From Actinomadura coerulea (GTDB lineage: Bacteria > Actinomycetota > Actinomycetes > Streptosporangiales > Streptosporangiaceae), in contig NZ_JACHMQ010000001.1 in the NCBI RefSeq assembly GCF_014208105.1, positions 1,860,001 through 1,924,000 of the forward strand: 64,000 nucleotides of DNA, given 5' to 3'. This document shows positions 1 through 8,558 of this stretch, in pieces. The notes beneath the pieces were generated by a model. The model did not search any database, was not told the DNA's origin, and saw only the letters and a program-made list of their open reading frames with translations. The translations under genes were made by a program, and so were the position numbers. Position 1 is the first letter of the stretch. Every line of letters begins with the position of its first letter.

Positions 1-1
1 G

Positions 2-583
2 CGTCTGCGCGGGTCCGCCGGCGCGCCGATGCTCAACGAGCGGATCAGCTCCGGTTACCTGGCGGCGGCGGGCGCGCTGGGCGCCAGGCCGGGAGTGCGG
101 CGCCTGGTCTGGCCGGACCGGGCGGAGGCGCTGACCCCGCGCCTGCTGACCATGGACCTGGCGGCGTTCCAGGCCGATGTCGACGCCGCGTCGCAGGAGT
201 GCTTCGGTCCCCTCGGCCTCGTCGTCGCCTACGAGCGCCTCGCCGACCTCGCCGGGGTCGTGGCGGCCCTTCCCGGCCAGCTCACCGCGTCGCTGCACGC
301 CGAGCCGGAGGAGACGGGCGACCTGGCCGCGCTCGCGGCGGTGCTCGCGGGCCGCAGCGGCCGCGTCCTGTGGAACCAGTGGCCCACCGGCGTGTCCGTC
401 ACGCACGCGATGCAGCACGGCGGGCCGTACCCGGCCACGACGGCGCCCTCCACCACCTCGGTCGGCACGGCCGCGATGGAGCGGTTCCTGCGGCCCGTCG
501 CCTACCAGGGCTGGCCGCAGGACCTGCTTCCGCCGCCGCTGCGCGACGACAACCCGTGGAAGGTCCCGCAGGCCGTCCGGTGA
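2..583 (+). CDS. Aldehyde dehydrogenase, 3' part (alpha-ketoglutaric semialdehyde dehydrogenase-like)
   Basis: The window opens inside this gene: the frame is open from base 2 to a TGA ending at 583 and no start is visible, so about 193 C-terminal residues remain. The segment GVSVTHAMQHGGPYPATT followed by GTAAMERFLRPVAYQG is typical of the C-terminal end of NADP-type 2,5-dioxopentanoate (alpha-ketoglutaric semialdehyde) dehydrogenases, which oxidise the last intermediate of oxidative sugar-acid catabolism to 2-oxoglutarate. The catalytic Cys and cofactor site lie outside the window. The gene converges on the next aldehyde dehydrogenase across a perfect palindrome. The family assignment is good; the exact substrate is inference. 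Confidence 0.75.
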   Translation, partial: RLRGSAGAPMLNERISSGYLAAAGALGARPGVRRLVWPDRAEALTPRLLTMDLAAFQADVDAASQECFGPLGLVVAYERLADLAGVVAALPGQLTASLHAEPEETGDLAALAAVLAGRSGRVLWNQWPTGVSVTHAMQHGGPYPATTAPSTTSVGTAAMERFLRPVAYQGWPQDLLPPPLRDDNPWKVPQAVR

Positions 584-589
584 GACCGT

Positions 590-619
590 CCCCGGTCCGC
601 CGCGCGCGGCGGACCGGGG
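590..619. terminator. Bidirectional terminator, 30-bp perfect palindrome
   Basis: Arms 590-604 and 605-619 are exact reverse complements with no spacer (about a 13-bp stem with a 4-nt loop in RNA). It lies between two convergent stop codons. There is no T-run, as is common for actinobacterial terminators. Confidence 0.7.
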
Positions 620-633
620 CGTGCGGCGGGCGG

Positions 634-2013
634 TCAGCCCACCCAGACGGTCTTGGCGTTGCAGAACGCGCGCATGCCGTCCGCCGACAGCTCGCGCCCG
701 TACCCGGAGCGCTTCACGCCGCCGAACGGCAGCTCGGGGTAGGACGTCGTCATCCCGTTGACGAAGACCTGCCCGGCGTCCAGCTCGTTCACGAACCGCT
801 CCCGCTCGCCGTCGTCGCGCGTCCAGGCGTTCGAGCCGAGCCCGAAGCCCGTCGCGTTCGCGACCTCGACGGCCTCCGACACCCCGCGCACGCGCAGCAG
901 CGACGCGACCGGCGCGAAGACCTCCTCGTGGTACATCCGCATCTCGGGCGTCACCCCGGAGACCACCGTCGGCGGGTAGTACCAGCCGGGCCCGTCCGGG
1001 CGTTCGCCGCCGCACAGCACGCTCGCGCCCTTGCCGACCGCGTCGGCGACGAGCTCCTCGACCTCGGCGCGGCCCTGCTCGCTGACGAGGGGGCCGACGT
1101 CGGTGGCCTCGTCCATCGGGTCGCCCACCCGCTTCGCGCGCATCCGCTCGACGAACAGCCGCTCGAACTCGTCGGCGCAGCCGGTGTCGACGATGAAGCG
1201 CTTCGCCGAGATGCAGCTCTGCCCGTTGTTGAGGCAGCGGGACTCCGCCGCCGTGCGCGCCGCGGCCCCGAGGTCGGCGGACGGCATCACCACGAACGGG
1301 TCGCTGCCGCCGAGCTCCAGCACGGTCGGCTTGATCTCGTCCCCGGCGATGGCGGCGACCGACCGCCCCGCGGGCTCGCTGCCGGTGAGCGTCGCGGCCT
1401 TCACCCGCGGGTCGCGCAGCACCCGCTCGACCTTCGCCGAGCCGATCAGCAGCGTCTGGAACGCGCCCTCGGGGAACCCGGCGCGGCGGAACAGGTCCTC
1501 CAGGAACAGCGCGGTCTGCGGGACGTTCGAGGAGTGCTTCAGCAGCCCGACGTTGCCCGCCATCAGGCCGGGGGCCGCGAAGCGGATCACCTGCCAGAGC
1601 GGGAAGTTCCACGGCATGACCGCCAGCACGGGCCCGAGCGGCTGGTAGCGGACGTAGGCGTCCCGCGCGTTCACGTCCGCCGGGTCGGCGGGGCGCCGGT
1701 CGGCCAGGAACTCCGCCGCGTGCTCGGCGTAGTACCGGCACGCCTTCGCGCACTTGCGCGCCTCCGCCACCGCCGCCTTGTGCGTCTTGCCCATCTCCGT
1801 GGTGAGCATGGCGCCGATCTGGTCGGCCTCCCGGTCGAGGACGTCCGCCGCGGCGTTCATCCACTCCGCCCGCCGCTCCAGGGGGACCGTGCGGTAGGAG
1901 GCGAACGCGTCCGCCGCCCGCGCGACGCGCCGGTCGACCTCCTCGTCCGTCAGCGCGTCGAAGGTCTTCTCGACCTCGCCCGTCGCGGGGTTGGTCGTGG
2001 CGATCGTCGTCAT
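634..2013 (-). CDS. NAD(P)-dependent succinate-semialdehyde dehydrogenase
   Basis: A 459-residue cytosolic aldehyde dehydrogenase of the short SSADH type (GabD2/YneI-like), expected to oxidise succinate semialdehyde to succinate. The general base Glu is in VLELGGSDP (E233) and the catalytic Cys in NNGQSCISAKRF (C267); the cofactor-contacting segment VMPWNFPLWQ is near residue 133. Length fits the roughly 455-residue subfamily. The ATG at 2013 opens MTTIATTNPATGE, the usual N-terminus. It stands alone on its strand and converges on another aldehyde dehydrogenase. No gabT or gabR lies beside it, so a role in GABA use specifically is not shown. Confidence 0.85.
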   Translation of the reverse strand: MTTIATTNPATGEVEKTFDALTDEEVDRRVARAADAFASYRTVPLERRAEWMNAAADVLDREADQIGAMLTTEMGKTHKAAVAEARKCAKACRYYAEHAAEFLADRRPADPADVNARDAYVRYQPLGPVLAVMPWNFPLWQVIRFAAPGLMAGNVGLLKHSSNVPQTALFLEDLFRRAGFPEGAFQTLLIGSAKVERVLRDPRVKAATLTGSEPAGRSVAAIAGDEIKPTVLELGGSDPFVVMPSADLGAAARTAAESRCLNNGQSCISAKRFIVDTGCADEFERLFVERMRAKRVGDPMDEATDVGPLVSEQGRAEVEELVADAVGKGASVLCGGERPDGPGWYYPPTVVSGVTPEMRMYHEEVFAPVASLLRVRGVSEAVEVANATGFGLGSNAWTRDDGERERFVNELDAGQVFVNGMTTSYPELPFGGVKRSGYGRELSADGMRAFCNAKTVWVG

Positions 2014-2097
2014 GTCCGGATGCTCCCTGGGTGTCGGGCTCGTTCACCCGGGACGTGCCCGAGGCGGCCCGCAGGAAACGCCCGCGCGGACCGGTGC

Positions 2098-3117
2098 TCA
2101 GCCGGGGATCACGCACACCGGCGAGGGGACGCGCAGGGGCGGCCCCGCCGGCGCCGGGACGCCGTCCGGACCGATCCGGAAGGTCGCGACCGCGTCGCTG
2201 CGCTCGTTCGCCACGTGCATCCACTCGCCGTCCACCTGCAGGTCGCGCGGCCAGTGCCCGCCGGAGGGGACGTCGGCGACCGGCTCCAGCGCCGCGCCGC
2301 CGTCCAGCACCCGGTGGGCGGTCACCACGTCGGTGCCGCGCATGGAGGTGTAGACGTACCGGCCGCCGTCGCCGAGCTTGATCGCCGCGCCCTGGGCGGA
2401 GCCGCCCGCCGGCCCGGCCGTCGCGGGCGACTCCGCCACGACCTCCAGTCCCGCGTACCCGCCGGCCGGCCTCAGGACGAGGACGGACGCGGCGAGCTCC
2501 GCCAGCACGTGCACGTGCCCGCTCGGATGGACGGCCAGGTGCCGCGGCCCGCACCCGGCCGGAAGGGCCGTCTCCCCGGCGAGCCGCAGGCCGCCGCCCT
2601 CGATGCGGAAGGACCGCACGAGGTCCGCGCCCAGGTCGGTCGTCAGGATCGTCCCGTCGGGGGCGTGGACGGTCATGTGGGCGTGCGGGCCCTCCTGCCG
2701 GTCGGCCCTAGGCCCGCCGCCGTGCCCGTCCACGACGTCCGGATCCCCGGCGAGCCCGCCGTCGGGGCCCAGCGGATACGCCCGGACCGTCCCGGACCCG
2801 TAGTCGGCGACGAGGAGGCGCCCGCCGTCCGGCGACACGGACAGGTGGCAGGGCAGCGCCCCCGCCTCCCGCGCCCCGATCTCCCGCAGCCGCGGACCGG
2901 CGGCCTCATACGCCGCGATCCCGCCGCGGTCCTCCTCCCGGACCGCGTAGAGCACGTCCTTGGTGGGATGGACGGCCAGGTACGACGGGCACGCCGCCTC
3001 AACCGCGAGCTCGGCCGCCCGCAGCGTCCCGTCGGCCCGCCGCGCGACCCGGTAGATCCCGGCGCCCCCGCCGGCCGCGCCGGTGTAGGTGCCCACCCAG
3101 AACGCCCGCTCGCCCAC
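2098..3117 (-). CDS. Lactonase family protein (7-bladed beta-propeller, 6-phosphogluconolactonase type)
   Basis: A protein of about 339 residues of the YbhE/lactonase_7 family: repeated blades with motifs such as WVGTYTGA, PSYLAVHPTKDVLYAV, CHLSVSPDGGRLLVADYGSG, HAHMTVHAPDGTILTTDLG and RHLAVHPSGHVHVLAEL. E. coli Pgl of this family hydrolyses 6-phosphogluconolactone, but many members have other lactone substrates, so the reaction is not certain. The frame stays open to an ATG at 3183, yet a GTG at 3117 is preferred: it is preceded by GAGGGGAG about 6 bases upstream and begins right before the first blade. It is divergent from pgi, a sugar-phosphate gene, which mildly supports a pentose-phosphate role. 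Confidence 0.8.
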   Translation of the reverse strand: MGERAFWVGTYTGAAGGGAGIYRVARRADGTLRAAELAVEAACPSYLAVHPTKDVLYAVREEDRGGIAAYEAAGPRLREIGAREAGALPCHLSVSPDGGRLLVADYGSGTVRAYPLGPDGGLAGDPDVVDGHGGGPRADRQEGPHAHMTVHAPDGTILTTDLGADLVRSFRIEGGGLRLAGETALPAGCGPRHLAVHPSGHVHVLAELAASVLVLRPAGGYAGLEVVAESPATAGPAGGSAQGAAIKLGDGGRYVYTSMRGTDVVTAHRVLDGGAALEPVADVPSGGHWPRDLQVDGEWMHVANERSDAVATFRIGPDGVPAPAGPPLRVPSPVCVIPG

Positions 3118-3281
3118 CCGGCACTCCCCTCGAAACGCGATCCGCCCGTCCTCGGCGGCCGAGGGCGAGCCTAACCCGATCATGATCGCCCCCGGCCCCG
3201 GTGCGGTGGGCGCGGCCCCGCGCGCCCGCGGATCGCTGCGCGCGCGGCGACGGCCCTGATACGGTCACGCGCGGTCGAATC

Positions 3282-3287
3282 TATGAT
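3282..3287 (+). promoter_or_regulatory. Candidate -10 box of pgi
   Basis: TATGAT at 3282-3287 is a near-consensus -10 hexamer; no convincing -35 is seen at 17-18 bp. Transcription from here would begin near 3294, downstream of the first in-frame ATG (3283), which argues for the later pgi start. Confidence 0.4.
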
Positions 3288-3375
3288 CGCCGTGGGAGCG
3301 GCGCGGTGCCCGGGGGACGTTCGGCGCCCGCCCGCGGGGGTAAGCCCCCGCCCCCACGAGGAGATGAGAGAGGCA

Positions 3376-5004
3376 ATGGCAGATATCACCGAGTCGCCCG
3401 AATGGACCGCGCTGGCCGAGCACCAGGCGGCGATCGCCGGGCGGCACCTGCGCGAGCTCTTCGCGGAGGACCCGGGGCGCGCCGAGCGGATGACCGTGAC
3501 CGCGGGGGACCTGTTCCTGGACTACTCCAAGCACCGCGTCACCGGCGAGACCCTGACGCTGCTCGCGGCGCTCGCCGAGCGGGCGGGCCTGCGCGCCAGG
3601 ATCGAGGCGATGTTCGGCGGGGAGCACATCAACGTCAGCGAGGACCGCGCCGTCCTCCACACCGCGCTGCGGCTGCCTCCCGGAGAGGCCCTGACGGTGG
3701 ACGGGCAGGACGTCGCGGCCGACGTGCACGCCGTCCTGGACAAGATGGCGGACTTCGCCGGCCGCGTCCGGTCGGGGGAGTGGACGGGCTCCACCGGCAA
3801 GCGCATCACGACCGTCGTCAACATCGGCATCGGCGGTTCCGACCTCGGCCCGGCCATGGCCTACGAGGCGCTGCACGACTTCGCCGACGCGGGTGTCTCC
3901 TGCCGGTTCGTCTCCAACATCGACCCGGCCGACATCCTCGGCAAGCTCGCCGGCCTCGACCCCGAGCAGACGCTGTTCGTCGTCAGCTCCAAGACGTTCG
4001 GGACGCTGGAGACCCTCACCAACGCCAAGGTCGCGCGGGGGTGGCTCACCGAGCGGCTCGGCGACGACGCCGTCTCCCGCCATTTCGTCGCCGTGTCGAC
4101 CAACGCCGAGCGGGTCGCCGATTTCGGCATCGACACCGCCAACATGTTCGGGTTCTGGGACTGGGTGGGCGGGCGCTACTCCTTCGACGGCGCCATCGGC
4201 CTGTCGTTGATGATCGCGATCGGCGGCGAGGCGTTCCGCGAGATGCTCGCCGGGTTCCGGGAGGTGGACGAGCACTTCCGGAGCGCGCCCTTCGAGGCGA
4301 ACATGCCGGTGCTGATGGGGCTGCTCGGCGTCTGGTACACCGACTTCTTCGGCGCGCAGACGCGGGCCGTCCTGCCCTACAGCCAGCGGCTGTCGCGGTT
4401 CCCCGCCTACCTGCAGCAGCTCACGATGGAGTCCAACGGCAAGTCGGTGCGGGCCGACGGCGCGCCGGTCATCGCGCAGACCGGCGCGATCTTCTGGGGC
4501 GAGCCCGGCACGAACGGCCAGCACGCCTTCTACCAGCTGCTGCACCAGGGCACCCGGCTCGTGCCCGCCGACTTCATCGGCTTCGCCGAGCCGTTCGAGG
4601 ACCGCGAGGGGATGCACGACCTGCTCACCGCGAACATGCTCGCGCAGACCTCGGCGCTCGCGTTCGGCAAGACCGCCGAGGAGATCGCCGCCGACGGCAC
4701 CCCCGCGGCGGTCGTCCCGCACAAGGTCATGCCGGGCAACCGGCCGAGCAGCACCATCCTCGCGCCCAAGCTCACCCCGAAGACCCTCGGCTCCCTCGTG
4801 GCGCTCTACGAGCACATCGTCTTCGTCGAGGGGACGGTCTGGGGCATCGACTCCTTCGACCAGTGGGGCGTCGAGCTCGGCAAGGTCATGGCGATGGACC
4901 TCGCCCCGGCGCTCACCTCGCAGGAGCCGCCGTCCGAGGCGCCCGACCCCTCCACCGGCGCGCTCGTGCGCCGGTACCGCGAGCTGCGCGGCCGGAGCGT
5001 GTGA
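3376..5004 (+). CDS. pgi: Glucose-6-phosphate isomerase
   Basis: Cytosolic enzyme interconverting glucose 6-phosphate and fructose 6-phosphate in glycolysis and gluconeogenesis. The sequence carries both PGI signatures: [16 protein letters not shown] and [18 protein letters not shown]. The substrate-binding segments [11 protein letters not shown] and [12 protein letters not shown] and the C-terminal [11 protein letters not shown] are intact. From ATG 3376 ([10 protein letters not shown]) it has 542 residues, close to the usual 545-550. Upstream in-frame ATGs at 3283 and 3364 exist, but the first lies in a likely -10 box and the leader they add does not resemble PGI. AGAGAGG precedes 3376. A strong hairpin follows the stop. 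Confidence 0.95.
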   Translation: MADITESPEWTALAEHQAAIAGRHLRELFAEDPGRAERMTVTAGDLFLDYSKHRVTGETLTLLAALAERAGLRARIEAMFGGEHINVSEDRAVLHTALRLPPGEALTVDGQDVAADVHAVLDKMADFAGRVRSGEWTGSTGKRITTVVNIGIGGSDLGPAMAYEALHDFADAGVSCRFVSNIDPADILGKLAGLDPEQTLFVVSSKTFGTLETLTNAKVARGWLTERLGDDAVSRHFVAVSTNAERVADFGIDTANMFGFWDWVGGRYSFDGAIGLSLMIAIGGEAFREMLAGFREVDEHFRSAPFEANMPVLMGLLGVWYTDFFGAQTRAVLPYSQRLSRFPAYLQQLTMESNGKSVRADGAPVIAQTGAIFWGEPGTNGQHAFYQLLHQGTRLVPADFIGFAEPFEDREGMHDLLTANMLAQTSALAFGKTAEEIAADGTPAAVVPHKVMPGNRPSSTILAPKLTPKTLGSLVALYEHIVFVEGTVWGIDSFDQWGVELGKVMAMDLAPALTSQEPPSEAPDPSTGALVRRYRELRGRSV

Positions 5005-5030
5005 CGTCCCGGCAGGCCTGAGACGCGCGG

Positions 5031-5065
5031 AAGGGCCCGCCGGTCACCCGGCGGGCCCTTCTCTT
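5031..5065. terminator. Hairpin terminator between pgi and the EF-hand gene
   Basis: Perfect 13-bp stem (5031-5043 with 5048-5060) and a TCAC loop, followed by CTCTTC. Placed between convergent stops at 5004 and 5071, it probably serves both strands. Confidence 0.8.
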
Positions 5066-5070
5066 CGCGG

Positions 5071-5328
5071 TCAGGCGCGCGCGCCGGGCACGGGTCCCTC
5101 GACCCAGCCCTGGGACTCCAGGACGGCGCGGAACTCGCCGTAGGAGATGAACCCGTCGAGGTTGCTGTCCGCCCTCTCGAACCTGTCCTGCGTCTCGGCC
5201 CGCGTCCAGGACAGCCCCAGCTCCTCCAGGACGAGCGTGAACTCCATCAGGTCGAGCTTCTCGTCGCCGCCGAGGTCCGCGCGCGTGAACACGGCAAGCA
5301 GGTCGTCCCCGGTCGGTCTCGTCGTCAT
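5071..5328 (-). CDS. EF-hand calcium-binding protein
   Basis: A small (85-residue), soluble, calmodulin-like protein with one EF-hand pair. Loop 1 is DLGGDEKLDLME, with acidic or polar ligands at positions 1, 5, 9 and 12. Loop 2 is DSNLDGFISYGE, near canonical with D, N, D, S and E at 1, 3, 5, 9 and 12. Spacing between loops (about 36 residues) is that of a normal EF-hand pair. There is no signal peptide or membrane segment, so it acts in the cytosol. Such proteins are common in actinomycetes as calcium buffers or sensors; a partner cannot be named. It converges on pgi across a shared terminator. Confidence 0.85.
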   Translation of the reverse strand: MTTRPTGDDLLAVFTRADLGGDEKLDLMEFTLVLEELGLSWTRAETQDRFERADSNLDGFISYGEFRAVLESQGWVEGPVPGARA

Positions 5329-5437
5329 CTCGCTCCTCGTTCCGGTCCGAAGTTAACCCCGCATCATGTCACAACGGGTGTGGGCCGGCCCTAGGTGAAA
5401 CGCCGCAGGAAGACTCCCGGTTCCCGTCAGCCCTCCG

Positions 5438-6181
5438 TCAGCCCTCGCCCGTCAGTTCGGGGACGCGGTGGCGGTAGCGCTCCAGCAGCGCGGCGTTCAC
5501 CTCGTCGCCGCCGGGGACGTTCGCGCTCGTCCAGCGCGGCGGCTCCGAGCCGCGCGCCGCCGCCAGGTCGTCGAGGTCGGCGAGCACCCGCGCCCACGCG
5601 TACGCGGCGAGGACGGTGGAGACCGCCGCGGTGCGCGGCGCGCCCGCCGGATGCAGCACGTCCCCGGGCGGGACGCAGGTGTCGAGCACGATGGCCGCGT
5701 GGTCGGCGAGGGTCGTGTCGGTCCGCGCCGCCGCGCCCCGCGCCGCCCGCGCCGACGTCACCGCGACGACCGGCACGCCCCGCGCCTCGCACTCCCGCGC
5801 GACCTCCACGGGATAGGGGTTGCGGCCGCTGGTGGAGAACACCACCGCCACGTCGGGCGGGGCGGGCGCGGCCTTCTCGACCACGGCGCGCCCCACCCCG
5901 TCCCGCCGCTCGGCGCGGGTGCTGCGCAGCGCGTGGTCGAGCGGGAAGACGGCGGGGTCCCAGATCGGGCGGACGGCGGCGAGGCCCCCGGCCCGGTAGA
6001 ACGTCTCGCACACCATCGCCAGGGAGTGCCCGGCCCCGGCGACGTGCACGATCCCGCCGGCCTCGATCGCGTCGAGGAGCAGGGCGGCCGCGTCGCCGGC
6101 CGCCCCGCCCGAGGCCGAGTCGAGGTCGTCGAGCAGGGTGCGCACCCTTGCGGGGAACCCCGGGGGCGCCGCGTCAGGCAT
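5438..6181 (-). CDS. SIS-domain sugar isomerase-like protein (UPF0309 family)
   Basis: A 247-residue protein with one sugar-isomerase (SIS) domain. GIVHVAGAGHSLAMVCETFYRAGG and VVFSTSGRNPYPVEVARECEARGVPVVAVTS are the two phosphosugar-binding stretches of the fold. The family keeps company with PTS and sugar-kinase genes and is thought to bind or isomerise phosphosugars; its reaction is not established. It is the last gene of the PTS operon and its start overlaps the EIIA gene by 8 bases (6174-6181), a sign of translational coupling. It probably handles the phosphorylated product of this transporter. Confidence 0.8.
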   Translation of the reverse strand: MPDAAPPGFPARVRTLLDDLDSASGGAAGDAAALLLDAIEAGGIVHVAGAGHSLAMVCETFYRAGGLAAVRPIWDPAVFPLDHALRSTRAERRDGVGRAVVEKAAPAPPDVAVVFSTSGRNPYPVEVARECEARGVPVVAVTSARAARGAAARTDTTLADHAAIVLDTCVPPGDVLHPAGAPRTAAVSTVLAAYAWARVLADLDDLAAARGSEPPRWTSANVPGGDEVNAALLERYRHRVPELTGEG

Positions 6182-6665
6182 TCGGCAGAGCCTCCTTCAG
6201 GATGCGGGCCAGGTCGTCCTCGCCGGACGCGGCGCGCAGGCGGTCGGCGAGCCCGCCGGACAGCGCGCGCGCCAGCCCGGACAGGGTGCCGACGTGCGCG
6301 TCGGGGTCGGGGGTGCAGAACGCCAGCAGCAGGTCGACCGGGTCGTTGTCGGGATGGCCGAACTCGACCGGCGCGGCCAGCCGGGTCACGCCGACGCCGA
6401 CGGCCAGGCCGCCCTCCTCGGGGCGGGCGTGGACGAGCGCGAGCCCCTTGGTCAGCACGATGTAGGGGCCGTTCTCCTCCACCACCCGGACGCACGCCTC
6501 CGGGTAGCCCTCGCCCGCCGCGCCCGCGGCGACCAGCGCGGAGGCCGCCGCGCGGACGGCGTCCCGCCAGTCGCCCGCGGTCGCCCCGTCGGCCGCGGCC
6601 ACGATCGCGCCCGGCGCGGCGGCGCCGGTGGCCGCCCCCTCGGAGCGGGCCGTCACGACAGCCAC
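6174..6665 (-). CDS. PTS sugar transporter subunit IIA (mannitol/fructose/ascorbate EIIA type)
   Basis: A 163-residue cytosolic phosphocarrier with an EIIA-2 domain. The phosphorylatable His is in GLALVHARPE (H79), preceded by the typical NGPYIVLTKG. It should accept phosphate from HPr and pass it to the EIIB encoded immediately upstream; the two genes overlap by 13 bases (6653-6665). The N-terminal 30 residues are Ala/Gly rich and poorly conserved. Operon order EIIC-EIIB-EIIA matches ascorbate-type (Ula/Sga) systems. Confidence 0.85.
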   Translation of the reverse strand: MAVVTARSEGAATGAAAPGAIVAAADGATAGDWRDAVRAAASALVAAGAAGEGYPEACVRVVEENGPYIVLTKGLALVHARPEEGGLAVGVGVTRLAAPVEFGHPDNDPVDLLLAFCTPDPDAHVGTLSGLARALSGGLADRLRAASGEDDLARILKEALPNA

Positions 6666-6955
6666 CCCTGCTCGGTGAGGCGCTCCCTGAGCTGGGCCTC
6701 CAGGCCCTCCTTGTCCAGGAAGTCGCTGATGGTGATCACCACGGGGGCCAGGTCGGCGATCTCGCCGGTGTGCATGCCCTGGCCGATCACCACGTCGGGC
6801 GACATCCCGCGCGCCGTGGACACGTCGGTGTTCTCCACCCGGGCGTCCACGCCGAGCGAGCGCAGCGCGTCCTCGGCGGTCATCTTGAGCATCAGGCTGG
6901 AGCCCATGCCGACGCCGCAGACCGCGAGGATCTCCAGTTGCCGGTCCAGTGCCAT
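6653..6955 (-). CDS. PTS sugar transporter subunit IIB (UlaB/SgaB type)
   Basis: A 100-residue protein beginning MALDRQLEILAVCGVGMGSS. The CGVGMGSS loop carries the phosphocysteine (C13) that takes phosphate from EIIA and hands it to the sugar during transport through EIIC. The start at 6955 is fixed by GAGGAGAGAAGGAC just upstream. The same frame stays open far upstream as the antisense of the EIIC gene; that extension is not coding. Sits between EIIC and EIIA in the operon. Confidence 0.9.
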   Translation of the reverse strand: MALDRQLEILAVCGVGMGSSLMLKMTAEDALRSLGVDARVENTDVSTARGMSPDVVIGQGMHTGEIADLAPVVITISDFLDKEGLEAQLRERLTEQGWLS

Positions 6956-7023
6956 GTCGTCCTTCTCTCCTCGTAGGGACGGGTCGGGCCCGCGCGGGTC
7001 TCCGCCGGGCCCTGCGTGGTCCG

Positions 7024-8457
7024 TCAGGCCTCCGCGGGGGCCGCGCTCTCCGGCGCCGCCTCCTCCTCGTCCGCCGCCCGGCGCTTCTCGGCGCGGCCGA
7101 GGAGCAGCAGGGTAGTGATCATCGCGCCGACCGCGACGGCGGGGACGAGCCAGACCGAGTTGCCGCCGACGACCGGGTCCGCGGCCTTCAGCAGCCAGCC
7201 GATCGCGTACCAGTCGGGGTCGGCGAGCGTCGCCAGCTCGGGCGCGGTCCGCTCGTACAGGCCCCAGGTGACGGCCTGCCCGACGGCGAGGGTCAGCCCG
7301 GTGACGACGCCGCCGAGGACGGCGCCGCGCCAGCCCGCCACGACGTTGCCGAACAGGGCCGCCGCGCCGCCCACGAAGAACAGCATGATCATGGGCGGGG
7401 CGAGGGTGAACCACCCGGCGCCGGCGAACACGCCGAGGCAGACCAGGAACACCACGGTCGACGAGACGAACCCGACCATGACGGCGGTCGGCGCGACGGG
7501 GAACACGGTGGGCGCGTCCAGCGCGGGGCGCGTGCCCGGGATGACGCGGTCGCTGAACCCCTTGAACGCCGGGACGATCTCGCCGAGGAACATCCGGACG
7601 CCGAACAGCAGGATCGCGATGCCGCCCGCGAAGCGCAGGCCCACCAGGACCGCCCACACCCACGGCGACAGCTTGTCGTCCATCTCGGCCGCGGCCTTGG
7701 TCACCACGCCGTGGTCGGCGAACGCGACCCCGACCAGCATGATCACAGTGATGATCAGCGCGGTGCTGACGTTGACGTCCTTGAAGAACGACAGTTGCCG
7801 CGGCAGCTTCAGCTTCTCGGTGTCGTGCTTGTCGCGGCTGCCGAGCGGGCGGGCCGCGTAGCCGGTGATCAGGCAGGCGAGCGAGCTGGTGTGCGCGAAC
7901 CCGAACCGGTCGTCCGGCATGACGCGGCGCATCAGCGGCCGCATCCACAGCGGCTGCAGCGTCCAGTACGCGGCGACGAACCCGGCCCCGCAGAGCACGA
8001 GCGTGAGCTGGTCGGCGCCGGGCGCGATCGTCACCAGGGAGGCGACCGTGACCGTGCTGATCCAGAACATCAGGTGGCCGGTCAGGTACAGGTAGCGGGC
8101 CGCGGGGAAGAGCCGCACGACCAGCACGTGCGCCAGGAACGCGACCGTGATCACCAGCGCGATCGTCCCGCCCTGGTCGGCGAGGAAGTCGGCGAGGGTG
8201 TTGTCGGCCTTCGGCGGCGTGGTCCCCATCGCGCTGGCGAGCACGGTCTGGAAGCTCGTGAGCCCGCCGGTGAAGACCTCGATGCCGATGAACAGGATGA
8301 CCACGCCGATCGTGGCGCGCAGCGCCCCGGCGAAGACGTCCTCGAACCGCTTGCGCTGCAGGAGCAGGCCCGCCAGCGTGATGAGCCCGATGAGGATGGG
8401 CACCTGGCCGAACACGTTGTCGGCCAGGAAGGTGAGGATGTCCTTGATGACGTCCAT
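7024..8457 (-). CDS. PTS ascorbate-type transporter subunit IIC (UlaA/SgaT family)
   Basis: A 477-residue polytopic membrane protein, about ten hydrophobic spans, beginning MDVIKDILTFLADNVFGQVPILIGLITL. It matches the EIIC-GAT/SgaT family: the segment NTLADFLADQGGTIALVITVAFLAHVLVVRLFP, the conserved GFAHTSSLACLITGY, and VRMFLGEIVPAFKGF near residue 285. It forms the membrane channel that imports and phosphorylates the sugar with EIIB and EIIA. A charged Glu/Ala-rich tail ends the protein. GAGGCGAG lies upstream of ATG 8457. True substrate unknown; ascorbate is only the family name. Confidence 0.88.
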   Translation of the reverse strand: MDVIKDILTFLADNVFGQVPILIGLITLAGLLLQRKRFEDVFAGALRATIGVVILFIGIEVFTGGLTSFQTVLASAMGTTPPKADNTLADFLADQGGTIALVITVAFLAHVLVVRLFPAARYLYLTGHLMFWISTVTVASLVTIAPGADQLTLVLCGAGFVAAYWTLQPLWMRPLMRRVMPDDRFGFAHTSSLACLITGYAARPLGSRDKHDTEKLKLPRQLSFFKDVNVSTALIITVIMLVGVAFADHGVVTKAAAEMDDKLSPWVWAVLVGLRFAGGIAILLFGVRMFLGEIVPAFKGFSDRVIPGTRPALDAPTVFPVAPTAVMVGFVSSTVVFLVCLGVFAGAGWFTLAPPMIMLFFVGGAAALFGNVVAGWRGAVLGGVVTGLTLAVGQAVTWGLYERTAPELATLADPDWYAIGWLLKAADPVVGGNSVWLVPAVAVGAMITTLLLLGRAEKRRAADEEEAAPESAAPAEA

Positions 8458-8558
8458 GGTGAACTCGCCTCACATCTCGGGGGATGGGTGGTGCGCTGTC
8501 GCCCCCGTCAGCGCGGACGGACGATCGTGCGCCCGGGACGCGGCGCCCGGGCGTGCGG

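Noticed and set aside
199-3174. Very long plus-strand open frame
   Set aside because: Arg/Ala-rich translation antisense to two well-recognised genes; a common artefact of very high GC.
8529-8552. Terminator between the GntR and EIIC genes
   Set aside because: Only a 7-bp GC stem with an 8-base loop and no T-run; the genes are close and co-oriented, so an operon is more likely.
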